Made by a program: the position numbers and the translations under genes. From Candidatus Methanoperedens sp. (lineage in GTDB: Archaea; Halobacteriota; Methanosarcinia; Methanosarcinales; Methanoperedenaceae), in assembly GCA_026552975.1 (NCBI GenBank), contig JAPMTR010000065.1:1-64000 (forward strand): 64,000 bases of DNA, written 5' to 3'. Below are positions 16,630 through 24,991 of this stretch, in pieces (position 1 is the first letter of the stretch; every line of letters begins with the position of its first letter). The notes beneath the pieces are model-generated. The model did not search any database and was not told the origin of the DNA. It saw nothing but the letters and a program-made list of their open reading frames with translations.

Positions 16630-18120
16630 CTAATATGATGCAATGAAACTAATTGTTCTTGTTGTTCCGTCGCCCAGGGCGAACACAATAGTAAAATTCT
16701 TTCCCACAGGATCGGTGGAAAATTTTATCTCCATATTTTTAAACGCAAGTTCTGCAGGATATGGACTTGCCCAGGTTAGTGGTACCCCTGAATCCTGGCT
16801 ACCACTCGGATTATAACTACCAGTGGATTTCCAGAAAGTAGAAGTATCAAACTTGACACTTTGGATCTTTCCTCCACTGTTCCATGAGATAGTTACCCCA
16901 TTTATTAATACTTGAACTGGATCATTAATGTTATCTTTGAGTTTAATGTTAAGAAAATAAGCATAATTACTCGGTTTATTTCCAGTACGTATTATTTGAG
17001 GTGCAGTTGTATCAATTTCAAGTTCACTTGATTGATTTGGAAGTGGAATAATTATAGTAAATAACCATTCTGCAAGAGTTAAATTGCTCTGCATATTCTT
17101 CGCCTGCAGGGTCACATTGTGTATTGTTTCACTCATGTCATTTGCTGGAACATATGTAATAGTGGTCAATTTTGAACTGGCATTATTGAACGTGGCATTG
17201 GCGGTCTGGGTCAAATTATCGACTTTTAAAATTATCGAGGAAAAATCAATTTCCCGATCATCGCTTATCCTGGCCTTAATTGTGGGTCTGAGTGATTCTG
17301 TTGATGACCCATTGGTCGGGGATATTATAGTGATTTCAGGAGGAAATGAAAATGGATTAAAGATTGTATAATTGCGAGTATCTGGTTTTGAATTTCCTGA
17401 CGCATCATAGGCAACGGCAGTAACGGAATAATAGCCATTCTCCATAGTTCTTGTATTCCATGTCCAGTTGTATGGAGATGAAGATGAATAAATCCACTCT
17501 TCGTTTACAAAATAATCAACATGTGTCACGCCTAGATCATCTCCCACTTCTATTATTATAGTGGTTATATTGTCGATTGTTGATTCAGCCGCGGGAGAAA
17601 TAATAGAGATAGTTGGTTTATAGAGGTTAGGAGGAGGAATAACTCCGCCATCCGAAAAGAAGAAAGTGCCTGAAGCCGAATCATATTCGATCCCATGTGA
17701 ATCATCGTTGCTATATATTGTGCTATTTTCTGCCAGGAGTATACTTGAGTCAACCGGAACCTCAACACTCACATATTTTCCAGTTGTTGATTCAAGATGG
17801 ATTATATTGTCCATAAATTTTATAGAATACGTATCATCAACAATTCTTTCCGGGATCCAGAAATAAGATCTTAACGATGTATATGATCCATGGGCATTGC
17901 TCATCCTTGCTTCCACGATCATATCTGTCATCTTTCTTGCTATCCCATTCCCTATGTTCATGAGTTGTTCCTCCATCAATAAATTACTCTGCTTCTGGTT
18001 AAGTCCCTGGAAAGAAAGAAATATCATCCCCATGAAAATTATGGATATACTAAAAAAAATGATGGTTTCTACTGCAACAGTAATTGCGGATTCATCCGTG
18101 ATCAATTTCTTTGGATTCAT
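16630..18120 (-). CDS. Pilin-like anchored protein with Ig-like repeats
   Basis: A 496-residue protein. The N-terminus DESAITVAVETIIFF continues into a hydrophobic helix at about 15-37 and then an amphipathic stretch typical of pilin-like proteins. The middle has two Ig-like repeats: PTISIISPAAESTI...VTHVDYFVNEEW...GYYSVTAVAYDASGN at about 168-255, and PEITIISPTNGS...SSIILKVDN at 262-350. A beta-rich C-terminal domain follows at about 375-496. Many Asn-X-Ser/Thr sequons suggest an extracellular, glycosylated product. It lies in the middle of the operon, seven bases after the upstream gene. Confidence 0.7.
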   Translation of the reverse strand: MNPKKLITDESAITVAVETIIFFSISIIFMGMIFLSFQGLNQKQSNLLMEEQLMNIGNGIARKMTDMIVEARMSNAHGSYTSLRSYFWIPERIVDDTYSIKFMDNIIHLESTTGKYVSVEVPVDSSILLAENSTIYSNDDSHGIEYDSASGTFFFSDGGVIPPPNLYKPTISIISPAAESTIDNITTIIIEVGDDLGVTHVDYFVNEEWIYSSSSPYNWTWNTRTMENGYYSVTAVAYDASGNSKPDTRNYTIFNPFSFPPEITIISPTNGSSTESLRPTIKARISDDREIDFSSIILKVDNLTQTANATFNNASSKLTTITYVPANDMSETIHNVTLQAKNMQSNLTLAEWLFTIIIPLPNQSSELEIDTTAPQIIRTGNKPSNYAYFLNIKLKDNINDPVQVLINGVTISWNSGGKIQSVKFDTSTFWKSTGSYNPSGSQDSGVPLTWASPYPAELAFKNMEIKFSTDPVGKNFTIVFALGDGTTRTISFIASY

Positions 18121-18127
18121 AGTGCCC

Positions 18128-19786
18128 TCAAATATTTACGCGGAATGTATCTTCAAATTTTACTTTACCATCGTTATATTTTATAGTAACAATTATATTT
18201 TCAGCTGATACAACTGTGACCGGTGTCAATCTCATAGAAGCTGCAAAGAATGTCTCAAATATGAGCCTCTCAGCATTTCCGGATCTATCGGATAGGTCAT
18301 GCCCTGCAATATAAGTGACAAGCCCATTTTCATAGGTTGCTTCCAGGTACATTAATTGGTATTCACTTACAGAATCTGAATTATAATCTCCATAAAGTGG
18401 AGTTCCATTAGAATATGTGGCAACACCAAGAATATTTGTTGAAGGATTTATTTGAATGCTATTATGTCGTAAAGAGAATGCCGGGGTTTTTCCGGTTGTA
18501 TTCCCAAAAATACCATCCATATTGTTTGCCTGAGCCAGTGGACTGTATGGCGCCCCGGGATCACTTAGGCCTGATAGAGGCAATGGGGGAAATGTGTTAT
18601 ATGTGTAAGTTCCATTGGCACGCGTACTGTTATCCACAAGTTTGATGAACATAGCCTCTTTAGGTACTTTATTCTGATTAGATTGGCTAATACCGATGAA
18701 ACCATACCAGGGTTTCGCTGCCCCTGAAGAAGAACCCTCTATAGCCCGATCCATAGTGTCCGCCCCCCAGCATTGCGCATGCAAAACTCCACCATCTGCA
18801 ACCCAATATACTATTTTATTTATTACCTCCTTTGGCTCATTGGTCATATCATGATGAGGAATTGTGAGTATATCGAATTGTGTGAGATTCCCGTTTAATA
18901 TCTCAGTATTTCCAAGAGCGGTATATGGAATCTCACCATCTGCATAGTACGTTTCCATTGGACCCAGATCAGTAATTGGATATACAGCGACTTTGGGGGG
19001 AAACACCATTTTTACTGACTTTGAATAATTGAAGTAGTTTGCAAGTTCATGTATTACAATGTTTTTGTTTTTTGCTTCTGAAATTATCATCTGCCTCTGG
19101 ATTTCAGTTATATCACTTTTCTCGATAAGGAAAGGTCCGCCAGAATAATTCCTGTAACCCGGATCAACTGACACATCGCTGGAGGCATTTTTATCTGTAT
19201 ATATCGTACTGTTAAAATTAGGGACACTTGAGTTAACTGCATTTTGGAGAATTGTCCATACAGGGATCTTGGTGCCACTAACTTGTCCATCCACGACCCT
19301 ATATATAAGCCCATATGTCTTCATAATCTGGGTCTGGTTTCCATCCATGGGAATAATTAGTGAACCATTACTGAAATTATTGGGTTTCCATTCGATATGA
19401 TATTTATTTACCGGAATGTTTATTGTTGTTTTGTTGAAGGATACATTGTTAATTATTATTTCGACAGATGCTCCTCGCGCCCCATAAAGATTAATTATAG
19501 TATTATTATATGAATTTATATATTTATAAAAATAAGCTTCGATCTGTTCGATATTATCTGTTTCACTTGCTGCAATAGCGTTGTGCGCAGCTTTTTTTAT
19601 CTCTGCCTCGGTCAACAATCTTATATCCCGCACCTGATGTTTTGATTCATCAAGCCCTGTTGTCGGCATATTTGTTGTTAAGATCATATTATTAAGGATA
19701 GCCGTGAAACTCACAACTTCTATAATTATCAAAAAGACCGTCAATAGCATGATCTGCCCCTTATCGTTATTTATTACATCCGCCAT
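18128..19786 (-). CDS. Large pilin-like anchored ectodomain protein
   Basis: A 552-residue protein. A short polar N-terminus (DVINNDKGQI) precedes a hydrophobic helix at about 11-33 (MLLTVFLIIIEVVSFTAILN). The ectodomain from about 60 has many sequons. Residues about 300-365 read FDILTIPHHDMTNEPKE, IVYWVADGGVLHAQCWGA, resembling a Rossmann-like class I glutamine-amidotransferase or DUF4159-type fold with a Cys at the elbow position, but I see no convincing catalytic His/Glu pair. Its start overlaps the upstream gene by 13 bases. It is the third gene of the pilin-like operon; function unknown. Confidence 0.65.
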   Translation of the reverse strand: MADVINNDKGQIMLLTVFLIIIEVVSFTAILNNMILTTNMPTTGLDESKHQVRDIRLLTEAEIKKAAHNAIAASETDNIEQIEAYFYKYINSYNNTIINLYGARGASVEIIINNVSFNKTTINIPVNKYHIEWKPNNFSNGSLIIPMDGNQTQIMKTYGLIYRVVDGQVSGTKIPVWTILQNAVNSSVPNFNSTIYTDKNASSDVSVDPGYRNYSGGPFLIEKSDITEIQRQMIISEAKNKNIVIHELANYFNYSKSVKMVFPPKVAVYPITDLGPMETYYADGEIPYTALGNTEILNGNLTQFDILTIPHHDMTNEPKEVINKIVYWVADGGVLHAQCWGADTMDRAIEGSSSGAAKPWYGFIGISQSNQNKVPKEAMFIKLVDNSTRANGTYTYNTFPPLPLSGLSDPGAPYSPLAQANNMDGIFGNTTGKTPAFSLRHNSIQINPSTNILGVATYSNGTPLYGDYNSDSVSEYQLMYLEATYENGLVTYIAGHDLSDRSGNAERLIFETFFAASMRLTPVTVVSAENIIVTIKYNDGKVKFEDTFRVNI

Positions 19787-20340
19787 AATGTCAGCCTCAC
19801 CTCTACAATATTCCAGATATCTGTTATTCCAGGGTCATTTTCAGTAATGATTAATTTATGATCCCAATTCAGATCATCATCATAAAAAACAATACTCCTT
19901 GAAACAATTACAGCATTATCCGAAGGTTTTCCATTCCATAGTATCGGTTTTAGGGAAATGCCAGTTGACGTGTTATAATATACTTCAAGATTATACACGA
20001 TCCCTGCATCCCCCAACACCTCTTTCAAATCGTTAGCCGTAATATTTGTTGGTCCGGCTGGAAGGGGGGACTGTCCTGAATACTGCACACCATTCCAGGA
20101 CGCTATTGCATCCTTGAGTTCTGAGTTCATGCCATCCTCAGGGATATAATCAAGGACAGTTAGCAGATCATGCCCCCTGGTTATGAGCGCAGACTCCGAC
20201 TGCTGGGTCGAGGAAAAAGAAGAATTTGGTGTCATTGGGGCAGCCTTAAGAATAAATATCACGACCAATACCAGAAGAAGTGCAGATGCGACTGCTTCCA
20301 TAGTGTATAATTGACCCTTCTCACTTCGTATCATAACCAT
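19774..20340 (-). CDS. Small pilin-like protein (DUF7288-like)
   Basis: A 188-residue protein whose N-terminus SEKGQLYTMEAVASALLLVL runs into a hydrophobic helix at about 12-33. The rest is a mixed ectodomain of about 150 residues. The arrangement (KGQ...T-hydrophobic) matches the small pilin-like proteins found next to DUF7287-like genes in haloarchaea, so the DUF7288 label is a comparison, not a proven match. It overlaps the first operon gene by 10 bases. Confidence 0.65.
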   Translation of the reverse strand: MVMIRSEKGQLYTMEAVASALLLVLVVIFILKAAPMTPNSSFSSTQQSESALITRGHDLLTVLDYIPEDGMNSELKDAIASWNGVQYSGQSPLPAGPTNITANDLKEVLGDAGIVYNLEVYYNTSTGISLKPILWNGKPSDNAVIVSRSIVFYDDDLNWDHKLIITENDPGITDIWNIVEVRLTLWRM

Positions 20341-20858
20341 ACTTTCACCACCAGAATTAATTTTTTTGAATCCTGTGGAAGGTAAACGATCCTGACTGAC
20401 TGCCCCATGTTGCTTGAACCATCAGGAATTGCCCCGCCAAGAAGTATAGGGTTGACCGGATCTGGATAAAGTGTGTTATTCAGGCATAGTAATGATACAT
20501 TGATATTATATTTCAGGGTACTTGTCAATAGCCCCAATTGATCCCTTCTTGATTCATATGTCACATTATTATTTAGATCGCTATTTAACTGAATTATTTT
20601 ATCTTTATCAACGATATTGGGGCTGGTATCACCGATAGCGACACCATTGGATGTTTCCACCAATACCGTGCTTATCCTGTCGGCCATGGATCTTGTTTCA
20701 TCAGAATTGAACTGGAATGGAAGAAGAAGGTTAGAGAGAACACTTAGAAGGAAAAAAAAAGCCAGGATAAATATGGAAACACCTATTACATAATCAAGAC
20801 TCATCTGACCCTTAATGTCAAGATTAAATCCAGCTGTCTCTATGCGCATAATTATCAT
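20331..20858 (-). CDS. Small pilin-like protein (DUF7287-like), first gene of operon
   Basis: A 175-residue protein with the N-terminus DIKGQMSLDYVIGVSIFI followed by a hydrophobic helix at about 20-45. KGQ-[MS]-x-[LD]-[DY] before the helix resembles class III signal peptides. The ectodomain (about 50-175) ends with LPQDSKKLILVVKVWL. It opens the six-gene minus-strand operon. The start may be the ATG at 20858 or the downstream one at 20849; a TATA box at about 20880-20889 would place the transcript start close to both. Confidence 0.65.
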   Translation of the reverse strand: MIIMRIETAGFNLDIKGQMSLDYVIGVSIFILAFFFLLSVLSNLLLPFQFNSDETRSMADRISTVLVETSNGVAIGDTSPNIVDKDKIIQLNSDLNNNVTYESRRDQLGLLTSTLKYNINVSLLCLNNTLYPDPVNPILLGGAIPDGSSNMGQSVRIVYLPQDSKKLILVVKVWL

Positions 20859-20876
20859 AATTAGATATGAGTCTCA

Positions 20877-20950
20877 ATGTATATTAAATTAATCTTCAAC
20901 GCCTGCCATAAAATATATTAAGCTAAAATATAATCTATTCAATTAATTCT
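20877..20950. promoter_or_regulatory. Divergent promoter, pilin-like operon and anchored protein
   Basis: On the minus strand TTTAATATAC at about 20880-20889 is a TATA box for the pilin-like operon, leaving little or no leader. On the plus strand AAATATATT near 20912-20920 could serve the gene at 20951. No other structure was seen. Confidence 0.45.
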
Positions 20951-21514
20951 ATGGTCAGCTCTTCAAATAAGGTACTTTTGATCTCTTCCATCATCGCAGG
21001 GGTCATTGTTGTATTATTAGTATCAGTGACAGCATTACTATATTTCTCAGGTGAAAAACAAATCGATCCGGGCCTTGAAAGGTCTGTCAGGAATGAGTAT
21101 TCTGTTCCAGTCGATGTAAAAATAATCCAGACCCCAGATGGAAATATCGCCTATATTATTCCCGGTTCGGTCAGATGGGATGCAAGGCATGAAAAACTAT
21201 TATATAACCTGTCAGATCCCAGAGAAGCAACGCTTGCCATTGTCGAGACGTTTGCAAACCAGGATGTACAGGCGCTTGAAAATGTGACCTCCCAGGACAC
21301 ATTGAATGCCTGGATCAGGCAGGGTTACACGACAACTCGAATGATGGAGTTATATAGGGCAGACTTTAAGAATATTGATAAACCCTATAGATTTGAACTG
21401 GATCGAGGTGAAGATGATCCGGCAGAAGACAGATTGTCTGTAAGAATTATAAGAGAAATGGATGAATTACATCTGGAGATCAATAAACAAATAGATGGGA
21501 AATGGAAAATATGA
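20951..21514 (+). CDS. N-terminally anchored protein of unknown function
   Basis: A 187-residue protein with one membrane helix at about 8-31 (VLLISSIIAGVIVVLLVSVTAL) and a soluble domain of about 150 residues facing outside. The segment IAYIIPGSVRWDARHEKLLYNLSDP and later LAIVETFANQDVQALENVTSQDT resemble no family I can name. Its stop overlaps the likely rubrerythrin start (ATGA), so the two are co-translated. Confidence 0.6.
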   Translation: MVSSSNKVLLISSIIAGVIVVLLVSVTALLYFSGEKQIDPGLERSVRNEYSVPVDVKIIQTPDGNIAYIIPGSVRWDARHEKLLYNLSDPREATLAIVETFANQDVQALENVTSQDTLNAWIRQGYTTTRMMELYRADFKNIDKPYRFELDRGEDDPAEDRLSVRIIREMDELHLEINKQIDGKWKI

Positions 21515-22083
21515 ACTTCAAAGGAAGCAGAACTGAAAAGAACCTCCTCGCAGCTTTTGCGGGAGAATCACAGGCAAGGAACAGATACACCTACTTTGCA
21601 AGCGCAGCAAAGAAGGAAGGATTTGAACAGATCAGCGCGATCTTTCTTGAGACCGCTGATAACGAAAAAGAACATGCCAAGTTATTCTTCAAACACCTTC
21701 AGGGCGGAGATGTTGAAATAACGGCAATGTACCCTGCGGGAGTCATCGGAAAGACCGTCGACAACCTGCTTGCAGCAGCAGAAGGCGAAAAACTTGAGTG
21801 GGGAAAACTGTATCCTGGATTTGCGAAGATCGCAAAGGAAGAAGGATTTCCTAAAGTTGCTGAAACATTCACAGAAATAGCTGAAGTTGAACAGTTCCAT
21901 GAAAGACGCTACCGTGAGCTATATAATATCATAAGATCCGGGACATTCTTTAAAAAAGATAAGAGTGTAAAATGGCACTGCAGGAACTGCGGATATATAC
22001 ACGAGGGCACAGAGGCTCCTGATGAATGCCCTGCCTGTAAGCATCCAAGAGCACATTTTGAACTGCTTGCAAAGAACTGGTAG
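21511..22083 (+). CDS. rbr: Rubrerythrin
   Basis: A 190-residue di-iron peroxidase that protects anaerobes against hydrogen peroxide using electrons from rubredoxin or NAD(P)H systems. The four-helix ferritin-like domain (about 1-140) has the Glu ligands in FAGESQARNRYTYFA, ADNEKEHAKLFF and EIAEVEQFHERRYRE. The C-terminal rubredoxin-type domain has WHCRNCGYIH and DECPACKHPRA for its Fe(Cys)4 site. I take the ATG at 21511 (MNFKGSRTEKN), which overlaps the previous stop as ATGA and matches known starts; an ATG at 21502 is also possible. A terminator follows. Confidence 0.95.
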   Translation: MNFKGSRTEKNLLAAFAGESQARNRYTYFASAAKKEGFEQISAIFLETADNEKEHAKLFFKHLQGGDVEITAMYPAGVIGKTVDNLLAAAEGEKLEWGKLYPGFAKIAKEEGFPKVAETFTEIAEVEQFHERRYRELYNIIRSGTFFKKDKSVKWHCRNCGYIHEGTEAPDECPACKHPRAHFELLAKNW

Positions 22084-22110
22084 AATAGCAACGAACACAA
22101 AGAACTCGAG

Positions 22111-22161
22111 ACGAACTCACGCCGGAGTTCGTTTTAGTTCGTACCAGTTCGGTGTTTTTTT
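22111..22161 (+). terminator. Hairpin and T-run after rubrerythrin
   Basis: ACGAACTC (22111-22118) and GAGTTCGT (22125-22132) form a perfect 8-bp stem with a 6-base loop, followed by TTT, and a second GTTCG-rich arm before a run of seven T at 22155-22161. It probably ends the rubrerythrin transcript. Confidence 0.6.
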
Positions 22162-22221
22162 ATTTATTGACCCCAGCCCATATCCGACCTTGCAGCGAAA
22201 ATTATATCCCGCAAAGGGCAT

Positions 22222-22263
22222 ATCCGTGAAAATCCGCGCAATCCGCGTCATCCGTGTTCTATT
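22222..22263. repeat. 42-bp dispersed repeat, copy A
   Basis: The element has an internal period of about nine bases: four ATCCGNG words in a row (ATCCGTG, ATCCGCG, ATCCGCG, ATCCGTG). Its reverse complement matches 48061-48102 at 39 of 42 positions by my count. This copy is just upstream of the YkgJ-type gene. Such GCGGATTTTCACGGAT-type spacers are found dispersed in many environmental genomes; their role is unknown. Confidence 0.8.
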
Positions 22264-22272
22264 CAAACAAAT

Positions 22273-22737
22273 ATGCCTGAGATCTTAACCGATGAGCAAT
22301 GTATCAAAACCCGGAATGTGAAAGAAAATTCCTGGGATTGCGATATCAGTGTCTGCAAATCCCTGTGCTGCCACAACTGCGCGGTGCTCACAATAGATGA
22401 GGTTTCAGAACTTATATCAAATGCCAGGAAAAAATATGACCTTGAGCTTGACCAGAAAAGATATTTTAGACCGGCAAAGGGTGAGCATGGGACATATTTT
22501 GCGATAAAAATGATCAAGGGCAGGTGTATCTTCTTAAATAAAGAGGATCGATGCCGCATATATGAATGCAGACCCATCCTTTGCAAGTTATATCCTGTTA
22601 TTGGTGTTGATTCAATTGATGAGCGATGCCCGATGGCAAAAAGGTTGTCAAAGGAAAAGATAGCGGTTTTGAAGAAAAAGTATTTAGAAGAAGTGGATAG
22701 AGGGATACAGGTGGAAAAAACATTCATGTTCATTTGA
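22273..22737 (+). CDS. YkgJ-family Cys-cluster protein
   Basis: A 154-residue protein with the Cys pattern of the YkgJ/zinc- or iron-chelating family: CDISVCKSLCCHNCAVLT near residues 17-36, CIFLNKEDRCRIYECRPILCKLYP near 74-98 and a last Cys in DERCPMAK near 110. These residues are thought to bind a metal or Fe-S cluster; function is not known. It lies alone after a repeat element. Confidence 0.85.
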   Translation: MPEILTDEQCIKTRNVKENSWDCDISVCKSLCCHNCAVLTIDEVSELISNARKKYDLELDQKRYFRPAKGEHGTYFAIKMIKGRCIFLNKEDRCRIYECRPILCKLYPVIGVDSIDERCPMAKRLSKEKIAVLKKKYLEEVDRGIQVEKTFMFI

Positions 22738-22760
22738 GTATTTCGAAGGGAACACGGAGT

Positions 22761-23999
22761 TCATACATACTGCCCTGCCACAAAGCCGGAAGCCCATGCC
22801 CAGTGCAAATTATAACCGCCAAGCTGACCGGTGACATCTACGACCTCACCTGTAAAATAAAGCCCCTTTACTTTTATTGCTTCCATTGTTTTCGATGAGA
22901 GCTCTTTCGTGTCGATCCCCCCAAGTGTGACCTCGGCAGTCCTGTAATCCTCTGTAGTTCTTGGCCTGATCTCCCAGGTATGTACCTGAAGAGCAATTTT
23001 GCGGAGTTCCTTTTCATTATACTGGTTGACAGGTTTTGACTGGATATTCAGATCACACCAGTTCTTCGAAAGACGTGTGGGAAGAAATTCACAAAGCAGG
23101 TTATGCATCTCAGTCTTGCTTTTGTTTTGCTGTTTTTCTACAAAGAACCTGAAGATATCGGTATCAGGCAAAAGATCGATTACAATAACATCACCCTCCT
23201 TCCAGTAAGATGATATCTGAAGTATTGCTGGGCCGCTAAGTCCCCGGTGAGTAAATAGAACGCTTCCCCGAAAAGACATGGTGCGGCATCTGATGGAGGC
23301 ATTAATTGAAATCCCGCTTAATTCGCCAAATATTTTCATATCTTCCTTTGAAAAAATAAAAGGAACAAGCGCAGGTCTTGTTGCTGTAACATTCAGGTCG
23401 AACTTTTTTGCGATCTCATACCCCAGGCCTGAAGCCCCGATCTGTGGATATGCCAGCCCGCCGGTGGCGATAACCAGAGATTCACATTCAAATATCTCTT
23501 GATCTGTGGAAATTATGAAATGATCTTCAGGTTCAATCGGTTCGACCTGGCCGTTCAGGTCAGCATGGTCAGCACGATTGATCTTTTTCACTTCATTGAC
23601 CCTGCAATCTAGCATGATTTTCACACCAGCATCATTGCATTCTTTCTCCAGCATCAGTAAGATCTCCTGCGAACTCCCGGCGCAGAATAATTGTCCCTCT
23701 TCTCTTTCCTCGTATTTTATCCCATGTTTTTCAAGCATGGTAATTATATAGCGCGGTTTGAAACGAGAAAGTGCAGATTTGCAAAAGTGCGGATTATTTG
23801 ATATATAATTTGTATGGGAGGTATTGATATTCGTAAAATTACATCGCCCCCCTCCGGAAATACTGATCTTTTTCCCTATCTTTGAAGCATGGTCAAGAAC
23901 AAGCACGGATCGACCTCTTTTTCCTGACTCTATGGCGCACATCAATCCTGATGCGCCCGCTCCGATTATAATCACATCTTTTTTGATCATGGGTAACAT
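22761..23999 (-). CDS. HI0933-like FAD-dependent oxidoreductase (BaiN/YhiN family)
   Basis: A flavoprotein of about 412 residues. The FAD-binding motif DVIIIGAGASGLMCAIESG is right at the N-terminus, followed by KISISGGGRCNFTN, the family signature near residue 40. ESLVIATGGLAYPQIGASGLGYEIA near 175 and the C-terminal GLYFTGEVVDVTGQLGGYNLHWAWASG near 385 close the flavin site. The reaction of this family is mostly uncharacterised. I start at the ATG at 23999 (or 23990); the longer ORF to 24065 adds a non-homologous leader and runs into the divergent gene at 24047. Confidence 0.85.
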   Translation of the reverse strand: MLPMIKKDVIIIGAGASGLMCAIESGKRGRSVLVLDHASKIGKKISISGGGRCNFTNINTSHTNYISNNPHFCKSALSRFKPRYIITMLEKHGIKYEEREEGQLFCAGSSQEILLMLEKECNDAGVKIMLDCRVNEVKKINRADHADLNGQVEPIEPEDHFIISTDQEIFECESLVIATGGLAYPQIGASGLGYEIAKKFDLNVTATRPALVPFIFSKEDMKIFGELSGISINASIRCRTMSFRGSVLFTHRGLSGPAILQISSYWKEGDVIVIDLLPDTDIFRFFVEKQQNKSKTEMHNLLCEFLPTRLSKNWCDLNIQSKPVNQYNEKELRKIALQVHTWEIRPRTTEDYRTAEVTLGGIDTKELSSKTMEAIKVKGLYFTGEVVDVTGQLGGYNLHWAWASGFVAGQYV

Positions 24000-24046
24000 A
24001 ATTATGTTGTAAGAGCTATTTGGTCTTAGTAGGTAAATGAGGTAAA

Positions 24047-24364
24047 ATGGTAACAATTGATCCATGCAAACGTCTAAAGACGATTCGTACCCAGCTTATT
24101 CCGGCAATGCTAACAGGAGCGATCGAAAATACATCCTCGGACATCAAAACCGCAATTGAGATCACCCTCCCCACGCTCGAAGAGAAATGCCACGATCTTG
24201 CTGAAAAATGTACGAAACAATCTCCTGGTTGTGGAGACGAAATTGAATTATGCAACCCTGAAATTGTCAGAAAGGTTTTTTCACTGACAAAGGAGAGGTT
24301 GGAGATGATCTGGAAAGAGAGGGAGAAGCAGGGAAAAGGAGCGTCGAGCTCATCCTTATTGTGA
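24047..24364 (+). CDS. Hypothetical Cys-containing protein
   Basis: A 105-residue helical protein with several Cys in the middle (EEKCHDLAEKC, SPGCGDE, IELCNPE), which could form a small metal site, and a charged C-terminal helix (SLTKERLEMIWKEREKQ). No family recognised. It is coupled to the methyltransferase gene downstream by a GTGA overlap, so it may be co-expressed with the alkylation-repair enzyme. Confidence 0.55.
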   Translation: MVTIDPCKRLKTIRTQLIPAMLTGAIENTSSDIKTAIEITLPTLEEKCHDLAEKCTKQSPGCGDEIELCNPEIVRKVFSLTKERLEMIWKEREKQGKGASSSSLL

Positions 24365-24819
24365 ATGTTGACATCCTATATTCCGAATTGCTTGGGCTTT
24401 ATATCGAAATAGATTACAATACCGCTTTACATTCCATTACATTTAGAAAACCTGGAGAAAAACACACAGAAAAGAAGGCTTTTGCTGCGACTTTCGAACT
24501 TGAACGTTATTTTGAAGGTGAAATTATCGAGTTCTCATCTTTTCCTGCAATCTCCCAACTTTCACCATTTGAACAAAAAGTACTTGTAGAAACAAGAAAG
24601 ATCAAATACGGAAGAACAATTACCTATTCGCAGCTTGCAGAAAAGATCGGCTGCAACGGACCGCGCGCTGTAGGGAATGCTCTGGGGAAAAATCCCATCC
24701 CGATCGTCATCCCATGCCACAGGGTCGTGGCAAAAAACGGTATCGGAGGATACTCGGCAGGAATAGACATAAAGACGAGATTACTTGACCTTGAAAACAG
24801 AAATGTCAATAACCTTTAA
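24361..24819 (+). CDS. ogt: Methylated-DNA-protein cysteine S-methyltransferase
   Basis: A 152-residue suicide repair enzyme that removes alkyl groups from O6-alkylguanine. The active-site motif IPCHRVVA near residue 120 is intact, and the helix-turn-helix and Asn hinge region YSQLAEKIGCNGPRAVGNALGKNP near 88-111 is typical. C-terminal GGYSAGIDIKTRLLDLE closes the fold. Start codon is GTG at 24361, overlapping the preceding stop. Confidence 0.93.
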   Translation: MNVDILYSELLGLYIEIDYNTALHSITFRKPGEKHTEKKAFAATFELERYFEGEIIEFSSFPAISQLSPFEQKVLVETRKIKYGRTITYSQLAEKIGCNGPRAVGNALGKNPIPIVIPCHRVVAKNGIGGYSAGIDIKTRLLDLENRNVNNL

Positions 24820-24823
24820 TATA
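24815..24823 (+). promoter_or_regulatory. TATA box of the tRNA-Arg gene
   Basis: TTTAATATA lies 25-34 bases before the tRNA and partly inside the stop of the methyltransferase gene. This distance is normal for an archaeal tRNA promoter. Confidence 0.6.
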
Positions 24824-24848
24824 CCACGAATGAATGAGGAGTCACAGA

Positions 24849-24920
24849 GCCCCGATGGGGTAGCGGATATCCTTTGAGATTGCGGATCTTAAGACCCGGG
24901 TTCAATTCCCGGCCGGGGCG
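24849..24920 (+). tRNA. tRNA-Arg (anticodon GCG)
   Basis: A 72-base cloverleaf. The acceptor arm GCCCCGA pairs with CCGGGGC at the 3' end except for an A7-C66 mismatch. The anticodon stem TGAGA/TCTTA encloses the loop TTGCGGA, giving anticodon GCG (Arg, CGC/CGT codons). The T arm CCGGG-TTCAATT-CCCGG is perfect. The D arm is weak but fits. CCA is not encoded and a T-rich tract follows. Confidence 0.9.
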
Positions 24921-24991
24921 TATTTTACCCTTTTACACCATTTTTGGCCAATAATCCCTTTATAGTATCAAGATTATTAGGCGTTCCATAA

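Noticed and set aside
16643-16688. Longer ATG start for the second pilin-like gene
   Set aside because: The added residues overlap the upstream gene by 59 bases and do not fit a pilin leader, whereas a TTG after GAGG does.
22222-22263. Possible CRISPR repeat unit
   Set aside because: The two copies lie 26 kb apart in opposite orientation, without an array.
22022-22288. 88-residue plus-strand frame after rubrerythrin
   Set aside because: It begins inside the rubrerythrin gene in another frame and runs through the terminator and dispersed repeat.
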